Source: Streptomyces sp. KL109B
GTDB taxonomy: Bacteria > Actinomycetota > Actinomycetes > Streptomycetales > Streptomycetaceae
Direction: 5' to 3'
Assembly: GCF_030766935.1 (NCBI RefSeq)
Contig: NZ_JASERL010000002.1
Coordinates: 744,001 to 808,000 of the forward strand
Length of the DNA: 64,000 nucleotides
The notes under the pieces are model-generated. The model made no database searches. It saw nothing but the letters and a program-made list of their open reading frames with translations, and was not told where the DNA came from. The position numbers and the translations under genes were made by a program. Positions 33,638 through 42,198 of this stretch are shown in pieces. How positions within the stretch are numbered: position 1 is the stretch's first letter; the number at the start of each line of letters is the position of its first letter.

Positions 33638-34339
33638 TCAGGATCGCCAGGTGTCGTGGTGCGTGACCTCGGCGGCGGGACGGCGTGGTGCCGGGCGGAA
33701 GCCGTGCCCTGTCGGGTGGGCGACTGCGAGCAGCCCGGCCTGCCGGACCGTGTCGGGAAGCCCCAGGACGCGGGCGGCGTCGGCCTCCCTTCCGAGGTGA
33801 AGCGTGGTCACGGCGCTGACCAGGTTCTCCAGCCGCAGGGCCAGCATGAGGCTCCATATGGCGGGCCAGATGGAGCCGTAGTACACGCTGTGCGCGGCGT
33901 GGCCGACAGGGTCGGGGAAGCCCAGATCGGTGAACCGGGCCTCGAAGTCCTCTGGTCCGACTGCCAGGCAGGGCACGACGAGGACGGGTGCGCGGTGCAG
34001 GTTGTCGGCGAGATGGGCCGACGCCTCCCACAGCCGGCGGCGGCGCGCGTCGCCGTCGGCCGCTTCCCGCATGGCCGTCAAGTAGGGGCCGGCCGCCTCG
34101 CGGTAGCAGTCGGCGAGCGCCGCGCGGAGTGCGGGGTCGGTGACGAGGATCCACTGCCACAACTGGTTGTTGGACCCGTTCGGCGCCTGGAGAGCTGTGT
34201 CCAGGGCACGTTCGACGGAGGCGGTGTCGACGGCCCTGTCCCAGTCGAGCCGCTTGCGCACGGAACGGGTGGTGGTGAGCATCTCCCTGGCCGTCGGGAG
34301 GCTGCGGGGCGTCGGACTGTCGGGCACGGCTGCGGACAT
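33638..34339 (-). CDS. Nitroreductase-family FMN oxidoreductase
   Basis: 233 aa from ATG 34339 with AAGGAGC upstream. It follows the nitroreductase fold: an N-terminal TTRSVRKRLDWDRAV (Arg-rich FMN phosphate site), APNGSNNQLWQWILV (FMN-binding), and the C-terminal GLLAVAHPTGHGFRPAPRRPAAEVT. Enzymes of this family reduce nitroaromatics or quinones with NAD(P)H, or dehydrogenate small molecules in biosynthesis. It is the last gene of a probable operon with the cupin (32-bp gap) and the APH-like kinase. That odd set suggests a small-molecule modification role, which is inference. Confidence 0.85.
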   Translation of the reverse strand: MSAAVPDSPTPRSLPTAREMLTTTRSVRKRLDWDRAVDTASVERALDTALQAPNGSNNQLWQWILVTDPALRAALADCYREAAGPYLTAMREAADGDARRRRLWEASAHLADNLHRAPVLVVPCLAVGPEDFEARFTDLGFPDPVGHAAHSVYYGSIWPAIWSLMLALRLENLVSAVTTLHLGREADAARVLGLPDTVRQAGLLAVAHPTGHGFRPAPRRPAAEVTHHDTWRS

Positions 34340-34371
34340 GGGCGTGCTCCTTGCGATGGAACGGGACGGGT

Positions 34372-34782
34372 TCAGCCGGTGGTGCCGGTGGTGCTGGTCG
34401 TGCTGGTCGTGCTGGTCGTGCTCTGTGGATGCCAGGGGTGCTTGTCCCCGTCGACCTTCGGGAGTTGGTACACCACGATGTCCACGGGGTGGTCCACGGG
34501 GAGCGCCCCGTGCGGGTCGCCGGGGGCCAGCACGACGAGGTCCCCCGCGCGGACGTGATGCTCGGCTCCGCAGATCCAGTAGTCGGCGTCGTGGAGGAAG
34601 TAGAAGATCTCCCACATGTGGCGGTGGAAGTGCCGGTCCTCGGTGAAGTGAGCGGGGTGACGGGCGAGCAGGATCGCCGTCCGGTCGGCGGGGACGGGCA
34701 GGTCGAGGTCGTTCAGGGTGAGGACGGCGCGCCCGTTGGGGCGGTGCTCGAGGGGAACTTCGGCTGCGCGGACAACACGCAT
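34372..34782 (-). CDS. Cupin-domain protein with repeat-encoded Ser-Thr tail
   Basis: 136 aa from ATG 34782. A single cupin domain is clear: EDRHFHRHMWEIFYFLHDA (metal-binding His and Glu in the first motif) and AGDLVVLAPGDPHGAL (second motif with His). The last 16 residues are STT repeats encoded by a 9-bp (GTGCTGGTC-type) DNA array at about 34380-34425, which probably adds no function. Cupins of this size often hold Fe or Mn and act as isomerases, dioxygenases or small-molecule sensors. It sits between the APH-like kinase (66 bp, with CGGGACGCGGAGG repeats) and the nitroreductase. Confidence 0.82.
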   Translation of the reverse strand: MRVVRAAEVPLEHRPNGRAVLTLNDLDLPVPADRTAILLARHPAHFTEDRHFHRHMWEIFYFLHDADYWICGAEHHVRAGDLVVLAPGDPHGALPVDHPVDIVVYQLPKVDGDKHPWHPQSTTSTTSTTSTTGTTG

Positions 34783-34848
34783 GGCAGTCCTTTCACTGGT
34801 ACGAAGCTGTGGGACGCGGAGGCGGGACGCGGAGGCGGGACGCGGAGG

Positions 34849-36483
34849 TCAGAGTGCGTCGAGGCGGTCGGCGACGTCGTTGAGGAGCTCGACCCCGCGC
34901 GCGTACAAGGCCAGGGCCAGGCTTTCGGTTCCGTCCTGACGCAGGTGGAAGGGCATGACGCTGGCCATGTGGCAGGCCTCGGCGAACAGGGCCCGTAGCT
35001 GCCAGTGGGGTTCCTGGCGCAGTGGCTCCCAGGCGTCCAGGGCGGCGAGCAGTTCTTGGTGGACCCGCTGGTAGGCGACGGCGAGTCGAGGGGCTGTGAA
35101 GGTCAGAGCGAGCCGGGTGTCCTCGTGCCGCAGCCGGTAGTGACCGGCGTGCAGCAGGTCGTAGAGCGAGTGGCACGAGTGGAAGAGCTTTCCCACGTCG
35201 TAGGCGATGTCGTAGTTCTCGGCTCCTCGCGGGTCGACGAGCAGGAATCCGGGGCGGGCGGGGCGGACGAGGATGTTGTCGAAGTGCAGGTCGCCGTGGA
35301 TGCGCAAGAGACGCGGCGGCTCCAGCACGGCCAGCTTTGGGTGGTGGGCGAGGCGATTCGCCAGCGGCCAAAGGTTCTCCCTTTCGCGGTTGTTGACGAC
35401 GACGGTCGGGCTGCGCCACAGGCGCTGGTACTGGGGCAGCCGGCGTGCGGTCTCCGCGACGCGGCCGGTCACCCGGTCCAGATGGATGCGGCGGGCGTAG
35501 TCCTCGCGGGGGCCGGGGACGCGCCGGTACACGCGGTCGTCCAGCGTCCGCACCACCTCGACCAGGACCGACACGGCGGCCTCCGGGGTGATGCGGCCGT
35601 CGAGCAGAAGGGTCCGGAGCGTGGGCAGGTCGTGGTACGAGAGGTCGACCGAGCCTTCGTCCTCGCTCAGGATCTGCGGGAAGAGGCGGCGCGCCGCGGG
35701 ATCCAGCGAGCGCAACCAGGCGACTTCGTCCGCGAGTTTGGCCCGGCCCGCCCCGCCGGCCTGCTTGCGCAGCCGCGGTGCGCCGCCACCGGCGGGCAGC
35801 AGCTTGTACGTCGTGGCGTGGGAGCCGCCGCCCATGGGCGCGACATCGAGCCCGGCGGGGCGTCCGTCGTCGGCCGAGGGAACGAGGCGCAGGGCTCGTG
35901 GCCGCAACGCGCGTATGGAGTTGGTGGCGTTCAGGATCGCGGCGGTGGGACTGGAGTGGAGGTCCGCCGTCGCCGCCAGGGAGTCCGCTTCCATGGCGGA
36001 CAGCCGACTGGCGAAGGCCGCCGCGTCGTCGGCGGCGAGCAGGGCCATGCCGCCGAAGACGTACTCGGACAGCAAGTCCTGGTCAAGGGAGGTCAGTTGA
36101 TATCCGTTCTTCTGCGTCGCGCGCAGACGGGCGCGAACCACGTCCTGGCCGGCGGGGGCGTCCCGGCGTACGAGCACCGCGGTGTGGGGGTAGGCGGCGA
36201 GGAGCCGGGCGCTGTCGAGGAGGGATTCCGCCCGATCGTCCGCGAGCAGGATCCGCCCGGCTCCGTTGTGGAACGCGCCGGCAAGAAGGTGCAGGTCCGA
36301 CCGGGCGGTGGACCTGGTGAGACGCAGGCTGTGGACACGGCTGACCGTGGGGAGTCGGGCGAGTTCCCGGTACTGGCCAGGGGGCGCGGCGGACGTCTCA
36401 AGAGGCTGAGGTTGAGATTGAGATTGAGATGGCGAGCGGCGTTGGAGGACAACGACGTGCAGAGCGGCAGGGGCAGCGTTCAT
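34849..36483 (-). CDS. Aminoglycoside-phosphotransferase-like kinase with an unassigned N-terminal half
   Basis: 544 aa from ATG 36483, with GGAAAGAG six bases upstream. The C-terminal half (about 220-540) is an APH/choline-kinase fold: an N-lobe with GGGSHATTYKLLP (nucleotide-loop like), the catalytic loop RIHGDLHFDNILV (HGDxxxxN; Asp is the base) and the Mg motif FLLVDPRG. The N-terminal 200 residues (AGRILLADDRAESLLDSARLL, AAILNATNSIRALRP) form an alpha/beta domain I cannot assign. Such kinases phosphorylate small hydroxylated molecules or, in capsule loci, sugars. It is first in the putative operon with the cupin and nitroreductase. A short QSQSQPQP stretch near the start is repeat-derived (GATTGA units). 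Confidence 0.75.
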   Translation of the reverse strand: MNAAPAALHVVVLQRRSPSQSQSQPQPLETSAAPPGQYRELARLPTVSRVHSLRLTRSTARSDLHLLAGAFHNGAGRILLADDRAESLLDSARLLAAYPHTAVLVRRDAPAGQDVVRARLRATQKNGYQLTSLDQDLLSEYVFGGMALLAADDAAAFASRLSAMEADSLAATADLHSSPTAAILNATNSIRALRPRALRLVPSADDGRPAGLDVAPMGGGSHATTYKLLPAGGGAPRLRKQAGGAGRAKLADEVAWLRSLDPAARRLFPQILSEDEGSVDLSYHDLPTLRTLLLDGRITPEAAVSVLVEVVRTLDDRVYRRVPGPREDYARRIHLDRVTGRVAETARRLPQYQRLWRSPTVVVNNRERENLWPLANRLAHHPKLAVLEPPRLLRIHGDLHFDNILVRPARPGFLLVDPRGAENYDIAYDVGKLFHSCHSLYDLLHAGHYRLRHEDTRLALTFTAPRLAVAYQRVHQELLAALDAWEPLRQEPHWQLRALFAEACHMASVMPFHLRQDGTESLALALYARGVELLNDVADRLDAL

Positions 36484-36770
36484 TGCAGGCTCTTTCCGCG
36501 AGCGCCCGAATGTGGGGGTGGGCGTGGCGCGTCTTCGATCCTTCCGGGAACGAGGCATGGACCGATAGCAGGTATTTCGCCCAACTACTCCTAACTTGCG
36601 TCGTATTAGCCGATGTGGGGGACCTGCGACCGCTCTCACCAGTACCGATAAGTGGAGTGACACTTCTGAGCGGTGAGCCGTGTGTGACAGCCGGTACCGA
36701 AGGGGCACGTGAGCCCCACGTCCATGACGCAAACACACCCGGTCACCGGGACCCTCCGCGCGCCCTGACG
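36484..36770. promoter_or_regulatory. Promoter region of the kinase operon with nested inverted repeats
   Basis: This gap holds no gene. It is the most AT-rich stretch nearby (ACTACTCCTAACTTGCGTCG) and contains AAGTG-GAGTGA-CACTT (36650-36665) flanked by CTCACC and GGTGAG, GGGGC-ACGTGA-GCCCC (36702-36717), and CCCGGTCACCGGG (36738-36750). One or more may be operators; none matches a site I can name. Confidence 0.4.
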
Positions 36771-36774
36771 GCCA

Positions 36775-36829
36775 ACGTCACACGCTTCGGCCCGCCCACC
36801 ACCAACTACGGCTCCCCACCCCTAAGCGG
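36775..36829. repeat. 55-bp block shared with 39213-39266
   Basis: ACGTCACACGC, then GCCCAC, then CTCCCCACCCCT and GCGG recur in order and spacing at 39213-39266 (roughly three quarters identical by eye). The two copies flank the transposase remnant and the DUF4331 gene in direct orientation. Confidence 0.6.
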
Positions 36830-36834
36830 ATCTG

Positions 36835-37890
36835 GTGAAGTCGGCTGCGGGTTGGGGAGGCGTCGTGTGGGAGGGACCGCCCGAGGTCGCTGACCTGCTC
36901 GAATGCAATCCCGTCACCGTTCGTGCGGCGGTCCACCGCGTCAACGACGGCGGAATCGAGGCGCTGCCCGACGCTCCGCGTGCAGGCCGCCCGGCGAAGG
37001 TGCTGGGCGATAACGACCGCGCCGCGCTGGCCGAGCTGTTGGACCACTCCGCCGTGACCGGGTCACCTGGACGGTTCCGGCCCTGCGCGACTGGCTGCGC
37101 GAGCAGCGCGGAGTGGAGATTTCCGCCGACTGGCTGTGGGAGCTGTCGCGCCGCGACGGCTTCCGCTGGAAACGCACCCGCGACAGCTTGCGGCACAAGG
37201 CCGACCCCGTCCTCCAGCAGGCCGCAAGGCGGCGCTGGGGGACTTACGGACTTACGGACTTACGGACTTACGGATGGAGGCGCACGCGGGCGGGCGGGAT
37301 CTGATCTTCCTGGATGAGTCCGGGTTCGCCCCGACGATGCCCACCGGTTACACATGGTCGCGGGTCGGACAGCGGGCGGTGGTGCCGAAGGAGGACACCA
37401 AGGACCGGCGGGTGAACGTGCTCGGCGCGCAGGTCATCGGCATCGAGCCGGACCTAATCTGGCAGTGCACCAGCGGCAGGGTCGACGCCGGGATGCTGCT
37501 GGAGTTCGTCCTGGTTCGTCTGGCGGGCCTGGGCGGCGGGGCGGCCGTGCTGGACCTGGCCGCCGATGGCGTCGGTATCGATGCCCCACCGGTCTGGGAG
37601 CGGCGCCGGCCGTGCACGATCGTGCTGGACAACGCATCCGCGCACGTGGCCAGGGCGTTCAGGGCCGACGCCGTCAGCTGGCGAAGATCGGGATCGATTT
37701 GTTTTATCTGCCGCCGCGCAGCCCGGAGTTGAACGGTATCGAGCTGATCTGGCGCCAGGCGAAGTACCAGGACTATCCGCAGCGCGTCCAGACCAGCGTC
37801 GATGCCATCGGTCAGGCCGTCGACCGGGCCATGGCACGGCAACGAGACCAAGTCCGGCTCTCCGCAAGGAGCGTCGGCCAGACCTCCTAG
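36835..37890 (+). pseudogene. IS630-family transposase remnant with three frameshifts
   Basis: Reading across frames recovers an IS630/Tc1 transposase: an N-terminal HTH (EVADLLECNPVTVRAAVHRV), then WTVPALRDWLREQ and ISADWLWELSRRDGFRWKR, then the DDE core with FLDESGFAPTMPTGYTW, IVLDNASAHVARAF and the final Glu in PPRSPELNGIELIWRQAK. Frame changes occur near 37055, between 37205 and 37225, and near 37675. A perfect 8-bp repeat (ACTTACGG) occurs four times at about 37241-37272; relative to one copy this is an in-frame 24-base expansion. I find no clean terminal inverted repeats. It is inactive. Its last codon overlaps the stop of the convergent DUF4331 gene by three bases. Confidence 0.85.
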
Positions 37891-38843
37891 TGCGGATTCC
37901 CCAGGAAGGGGAAGTCGGGGCGAAGGTCGGTGTGTGGGCGCAGCCCGTCGTGCGGCGCGGCGCCCCGGGTCAGCTGGGCGATGCCCATGTTGATGACGTC
38001 GTCGATGAGGTTTCGGCCGTTGGGGAATCCTTCGGCGCTGGTGTAGTCGTAGGTCAGGAGGTCGGGGAGCAGGCTCTCCGCGAGAGTGGCTGCCTGGTCC
38101 TTGGGATGGCCTGCGTGCTCGAAAACGTGGGTGAACTTGTCGAGGAAGCGTTCGCGGTCTCGGGAGGGTTCCTGCTGGTTCCAGACGCGTTTGTCGTCGT
38201 CGCTCTGGTTGAAGTTGGCGTCGATTCCGGGTCGCCCGGCCCGGTCGCCCTGGACCAGGCGGCCGTCGTGCGGCACCAGGACCCGGGCCCAGACCCCGAC
38301 GTGCGGGTTGGGGCCGAGCGCGCTGTTGGGTACTTCCAGCACGATGGCGAACACGTTCTTGTCAGCGAAGAAGTCCGTACCGGTCCACTGGAACTTGTCA
38401 CTGGCGCCGACAGGGTCGGCGAAGAACGGGTCGCTGCGGAGCCCCGCGAAAAACCTGTAGCCGTTGGCCTCGGTGATCTGCGGTTCGGAGCCGAAGGTCA
38501 CGGGTGCGTCGGCGAGGATCGTGTCTCCCGCGCCGGGATTGGCTGCGCCCTCCCGCCCGGTCGCCCGTTGCAGGCTGGCGGTCTGTGTGTGATCTCGTAC
38601 CGGGGAGAAGCGGATGCGGAAGGCGATATCGGTGACCGCATCGCCGTCGGCGTCCACGCCGAGCTCGTACACCGACTCGTGATCGACGGCGTCCTCGGTG
38701 AACGGCGAGGTCGGATTGATATTGACCACCAGGATGGTCTTGCTCGCGTCGCCCGGCTTCTGAAACGCGTAGAGATCGGTGATGTGGCTCCTGGGGTCCG
38801 TACTGGTGGGGCTGATACCCAGGCCGGAAACATGGTGCGCCAT
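37887..38843 (-). CDS. DUF4331 family protein
   Basis: 318 aa from ATG 38843 with AGGAGCC upstream. The DUF4331 pattern is evident: MAHHVSGLGISPTSTDPRSH then ITDLYAFQKP, LVVNINPT, DFFADKNVFAIVLEVPNSAL and the C-terminal LLTYDYTSAEGFPNGR with DDVINMGI. Members are often secreted, but no signal peptide is visible here. The biochemical role is unknown. The gene is flanked by the transposase remnant and a repeat-rich spacer, and may have arrived with that element, although its base composition looks like the host's. Confidence 0.88.
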   Translation of the reverse strand: MAHHVSGLGISPTSTDPRSHITDLYAFQKPGDASKTILVVNINPTSPFTEDAVDHESVYELGVDADGDAVTDIAFRIRFSPVRDHTQTASLQRATGREGAANPGAGDTILADAPVTFGSEPQITEANGYRFFAGLRSDPFFADPVGASDKFQWTGTDFFADKNVFAIVLEVPNSALGPNPHVGVWARVLVPHDGRLVQGDRAGRPGIDANFNQSDDDKRVWNQQEPSRDRERFLDKFTHVFEHAGHPKDQAATLAESLLPDLLTYDYTSAEGFPNGRNLIDDVINMGIAQLTRGAAPHDGLRPHTDLRPDFPFLGNPH

Positions 38844-39212
38844 GTGGAGGCTCCTGTCGGGTGGCGTGGAAGTACCGGTGGCGGAACGAGGACGGTTCGC
38901 CGCGGCACACGCTCAGCTCCGGCGGAGCGCCCTCCCTTCGTCGCGACGATCCGCCGCTGCCGTGCGTGCGCTCCGCTGTGCTCCTCGTGGCCCGTGGAAC
39001 ACCGACAGCCACGATCTTCCTGTCCACAGTGAGCTGTACATCCGTCAACCGGCGTAGTTGCTGTAAGTCACGGGGCCGCATGAGCAATGGCGCATGCCGA
39101 CGCGGGCAGGCCCGCCAGGCGCAGCACCTCGTCGGCAGCCTCAACCGAGATACCCACCCCTCGTGGCGTAACTTCCCAACGCAACCAACTTCACCGGACC
39201 CGCTTAGCGGTC
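38844..39212. promoter_or_regulatory. Gene-free region upstream of DUF4331
   Basis: I see no supported gene. Less GC-rich stretches (GTGAGCTGTACATCCGTCAACC, split here as GTGAGCTGTACATCC and GTCAACC; and GTTGCTGTAAGTCAC) at about 39028-39070 could hold the DUF4331 promoter. No clear operator or terminator is present. Confidence 0.3.
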
Positions 39213-39337
39213 GACGTCACACGCCCTGACCAGCCCACGCCACCCACAACTCCCCACCCCTGGCGGTCGGCGTCACGCGCCTTGGGCAGTCTGCCGCCTG
39301 GGGCGGCAGGGTGGGCAAGGCGGCGCACGGTGCCGCG
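39213..39337. repeat. Composite repeat: 55-bp block, 27-bp direct repeat and inverted element A copy 2
   Basis: 39213-39266 repeats the block at 36775-36829. GCGGTCGACGTCACACGCC (39207 on) recurs as GCGGTCGGCGTCACGCGCC (39263 on). 39278-39337 is the reverse complement of element A at 19567-19626, with 59 of 60 bases equal. Element B (39395-39430) follows in the same orientation as its other copy. Confidence 0.8.
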
Positions 39338-39566
39338 TGATGAAGGGGGTGGCCCCGGCCACGGTGTGCCGGAGGCAGGGGGACGGGGGCCGAAGCCCCC
39401 GGAGGGGGCGGGCGGGTGGAGATGGGCGGGTGAGCCCGAGGTGGACGTTGTTGCTGGGGCGGCGTGGTCGGGGGGGCGGCGCGGCGTGAGGCGGCGCGGC
39501 CATGGGGCGGCGCGGACGCGGGGCGGCGCGGACCCGTGTCCGAGGCCGCGCCGACGTCACCCGCCC

Positions 39567-39648
39567 CCCGGGTAACCCGCGGGACGCACCGCCCCCGGGT
39601 AACCCGCGGAACGCACCGCCCCCGGTCACCCGCCGGACGCGACCTCGC
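39567..39648. repeat. 27-bp tandem array running into the DUF389 3' end
   Basis: CCCGGGTAACCCGCGGGACG... repeats exactly at 39567-39593 and 39594-39620 (one base different), with a diverged third unit at 39621-39648. That unit contains the stop codon and last seven codons of the DUF389 gene. Upstream (39475-39540) GGGGCGGCGCGG also recurs several times. Confidence 0.8.
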
Positions 39649-40654
39649 AGGTTGTGCCGCCCGCCGCGCACCAGTGCGTACGCCCGCCCACCAGGTGGAG
39701 TTCGAGGTCGGCCGTGGACATGCCGGCCTGGTCGAGGGCGGAGCGCAGGGCCGTGGGGGCCGGTTGGGGTGGGAGGCCGAGGACGCCGATCACCACCACG
39801 CCCTGCCGCGCCTCCACCGACGCGATCTGCCAGTTGCGGCCCGCCGCCCACTTCTCCGCCACCGGCTTCGCGTCCGCGGCGAGCGCCCGGTCCCGCCACA
39901 CCGAAGCCGTGCCCGTGGCCAACGGCACCGCGATCAGTACCAGCACCCCGGTCACCGCCACCAACGTACGGCCGTGGAACTCCCCCACCCGCAGCCCGGA
40001 CTCCAGCGCCGCGCCCCGGACCCCGTACACGAGGAAGATGACGGTTCCCGTGGCCACGATCGCCGCGACGTTCGTGGCGAACAGCAGCCCCGACTCGAAC
40101 GCGTCGTGGAAGCGGCCCACCGTGATCAGCAGCCCCGTGACGGCCAGCGGCGGCACCAGCGAGATCGCGATCGCGACCCCCGGCAGCGTGTCGGAGATGT
40201 CGGCCCGGACGAGGGCGAACGCGCCCACCGTCCCCGTGGCGAGCGCCGCGAGCAGGTCGATGAGGCGCGGGCTGATCCGCGAAGACACCTGCGAGTTGGA
40301 CGCGAAGTCGTCGGGCGGCGCCGCGATCCACCCGAGCAGCATCCCGATCGCCACCACCGCGAGCGCCCCGCCGAGCACCAGCAGCACGCACCGTACGACC
40401 TGCGAACGGTCCGCCAGCACCAGCGCGAGCGCGCTGCCGAGGATCGGTGTCATCAGCGGGGCCACGATCATCGCCCCGATGACCGTGGCCGTGGAGTCGC
40501 CCACGACTCCCGCGCCCGCGATCACGGAGGCGAGCACGAGCAGTCCCCAAAAGCGGGTGGAACTGGGGCTCTTGACGCCGCGTTCGATGAACAGCGTGTC
40601 CGTCATACGGTGCACCGTGGCAGCGTCGACCGACCCCAATGTCATGGGTTTCAT
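39626..40654 (-). CDS. DUF389 integral membrane protein
   Basis: 342 aa from ATG 40654 with GCGAGGT upstream; ATG 40645 is an alternative. The DUF389 core is clear: FWGLLVLASVIAGAGVVGDS, TVIGAMIVAPLMTPILGSA and a later GVAIAISLVPPLAVTGLL, together six to seven membrane helices. The last 90 residues are soluble and contain two cysteines (HWCAAGGTTCEV). The family has no established function; a transport role is suspected from topology only. The C-terminal codons come from a tandem repeat. It lies 21 bp downstream of the next membrane protein gene, probably in one transcript. Confidence 0.88.
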   Translation of the reverse strand: MKPMTLGSVDAATVHRMTDTLFIERGVKSPSSTRFWGLLVLASVIAGAGVVGDSTATVIGAMIVAPLMTPILGSALALVLADRSQVVRCVLLVLGGALAVVAIGMLLGWIAAPPDDFASNSQVSSRISPRLIDLLAALATGTVGAFALVRADISDTLPGVAIAISLVPPLAVTGLLITVGRFHDAFESGLLFATNVAAIVATGTVIFLVYGVRGAALESGLRVGEFHGRTLVAVTGVLVLIAVPLATGTASVWRDRALAADAKPVAEKWAAGRNWQIASVEARQGVVVIGVLGLPPQPAPTALRSALDQAGMSTADLELHLVGGRTHWCAAGGTTCEVASGG

Positions 40655-40675
40655 GGTGTACCTCGCCCGCCCGCT

Positions 40676-42001
40676 TCAGACGGCCGTCGGCGCGGACGGG
40701 GGCGCCCCCGGCGATCCTCCCCCGGCATCGTCCTCCGCCCCCACGAACTCCACCACCGCCAGCAGGAACAGCAACGACAGCGCGATGCCCACGACCACCC
40801 ACCCGGTCGGATAGGACCACAGCAGATACACGAGGAGCGCGAGCACGATCAGGGCCGCGACGATCCACTTGCGGTGGCGGCGCACGAACGGGCCGACCGG
40901 CCCCGTGCGGAATCCGGCCCGGTCCGCGGTGAGCCGCGCCCCGTCGATGCCGGAGATCCACAGCCCGCGCACAAGGCCCGCCCGCTTTCCGCGCCCCGTG
41001 AGCCACGCCGCGATCGCGACGACGACGCCGAGCGCCACCACCATGCGGACCATCGTGAACAGGAAGTGCGTCATCGTGTCGTAGACCGCGGCGGCCGCGT
41101 CCTGCGAGACGCTCGCGGGCAGCCGGTCGAGGTAGATCACGCGGAAGACGCGCAGGCCGATGGCGAGCAGACCGCAGCTCACGGCGGCCGCGAGGGCCGC
41201 CGTCACGAGCGCCCTGCGGCGGCGTACGGCGAGCAGCACACCACCGGCGACGAGGACGAGCGCGATGATCGGCAGCCAGTTGCCCATCACCTGGAGCAGC
41301 CTCATGTACGTCTTGACCTTGCCGATGTTCTCGTTCGTGACGAGCGTGTAGTCCGTGTGGACCTCGGGGATCTTGCCCGCGACGGTGAGTCCTGAGTCGA
41401 CGAGGCGCTGTTTGACCTGGTCGACGACCGGGCCGAGGTCGAGGGTGACGGTGTCGCCGCCCTCCAGCTTGACCGCTCCGCCGCCGCTGCCGGTGAGTGC
41501 CTTGTCGAGGGCGCTGTGAGCCTTGCGGTTGGTCTGCTCCCAGATGTTCTCGAAGGCGTCGGACGCGACGACGGCCTGCGCCTTGTCCTGGACGAAGCTG
41601 CGGACCGCGCTTTCCAGGGAGTCACCCAGTTTGCCGAGCGACTTCTCCACCAGTGGCCGGTCGTTCGTGTCGACTTCGGAGAGGAGGGACTGAAGGTCGA
41701 TCCGCTGCATGATCGCGTCCGTGGCCCGGCCCGCGACCGCCTTCTGGGTGTCGGGGTTCGAGGCGAGCGGGCCGACGGTGTCGACGTAGCGGTCGGTGTC
41801 GCCGACCTCGTCGGCCGCCCAGGAGGCGACGATGCCGAGCGGCGCGAGGACGCAGCCGATCACGATGAGGACGACGGCGAGGAAGGACCTGCCCCGGTGC
41901 CGCGCGGGGCCGCTCGCGGCCTCCAGTTCGGCCACCCGGCCGCGCAGCCGGGCGAGTTCGGCCTGTTCGGCGGGCCCCATCGGCGCCGTTTCCTCCGCCA
42001 C
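40676..42001 (-). CDS. Streptomyces integral membrane protein with large extracytoplasmic domain
   Basis: 441 aa from GTG 42001 with AAGGAGG five bases upstream. Layout: a short N-terminal coiled coil (LARLRGRVAELEAA), one helix at about 40-62, a 190-residue soluble domain (DTDRYVDTVGPLASNPDTQKAV, Lys/Asp rich), then helices at about 245-262, 270-286, 315-335, 385-401 and 403-422. The Gly/Pro/Ala tail is cytoplasmic. The DTDRYV...L..P.VQ-like pattern is common in actinobacterial membrane proteins of unknown role. It is followed by DUF389 after 21 bp. Confidence 0.8.
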   Translation of the reverse strand: MAEETAPMGPAEQAELARLRGRVAELEAASGPARHRGRSFLAVVLIVIGCVLAPLGIVASWAADEVGDTDRYVDTVGPLASNPDTQKAVAGRATDAIMQRIDLQSLLSEVDTNDRPLVEKSLGKLGDSLESAVRSFVQDKAQAVVASDAFENIWEQTNRKAHSALDKALTGSGGGAVKLEGGDTVTLDLGPVVDQVKQRLVDSGLTVAGKIPEVHTDYTLVTNENIGKVKTYMRLLQVMGNWLPIIALVLVAGGVLLAVRRRRALVTAALAAAVSCGLLAIGLRVFRVIYLDRLPASVSQDAAAAVYDTMTHFLFTMVRMVVALGVVVAIAAWLTGRGKRAGLVRGLWISGIDGARLTADRAGFRTGPVGPFVRRHRKWIVAALIVLALLVYLLWSYPTGWVVVGIALSLLFLLAVVEFVGAEDDAGGGSPGAPPSAPTAV

Positions 42002-42198
42002 CGCTGCCTCCTTTTCGACGCGCGAGCGCGCGCTGTTTTGAATGCCAGGGGAACCGCTGCGCCGCCCGAGGGCGAGACGGGCCGTGCCAGACGGGTGACG
42101 AATTGACGAAATGCGGGAGGTGGGAGGGCGGGTGATACTGCACCGACAGCAACGGGCCAGGCAGGCCGCCCCCGGACCCCCGACCGGAGAGCCTCATC

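Noticed and set aside
39087..39575. 162-codon plus-strand open frame
   Set aside because: It runs through repeat blocks and element A, has Arg/Pro-rich composition typical of non-coding frames, and lacks a ribosome site.
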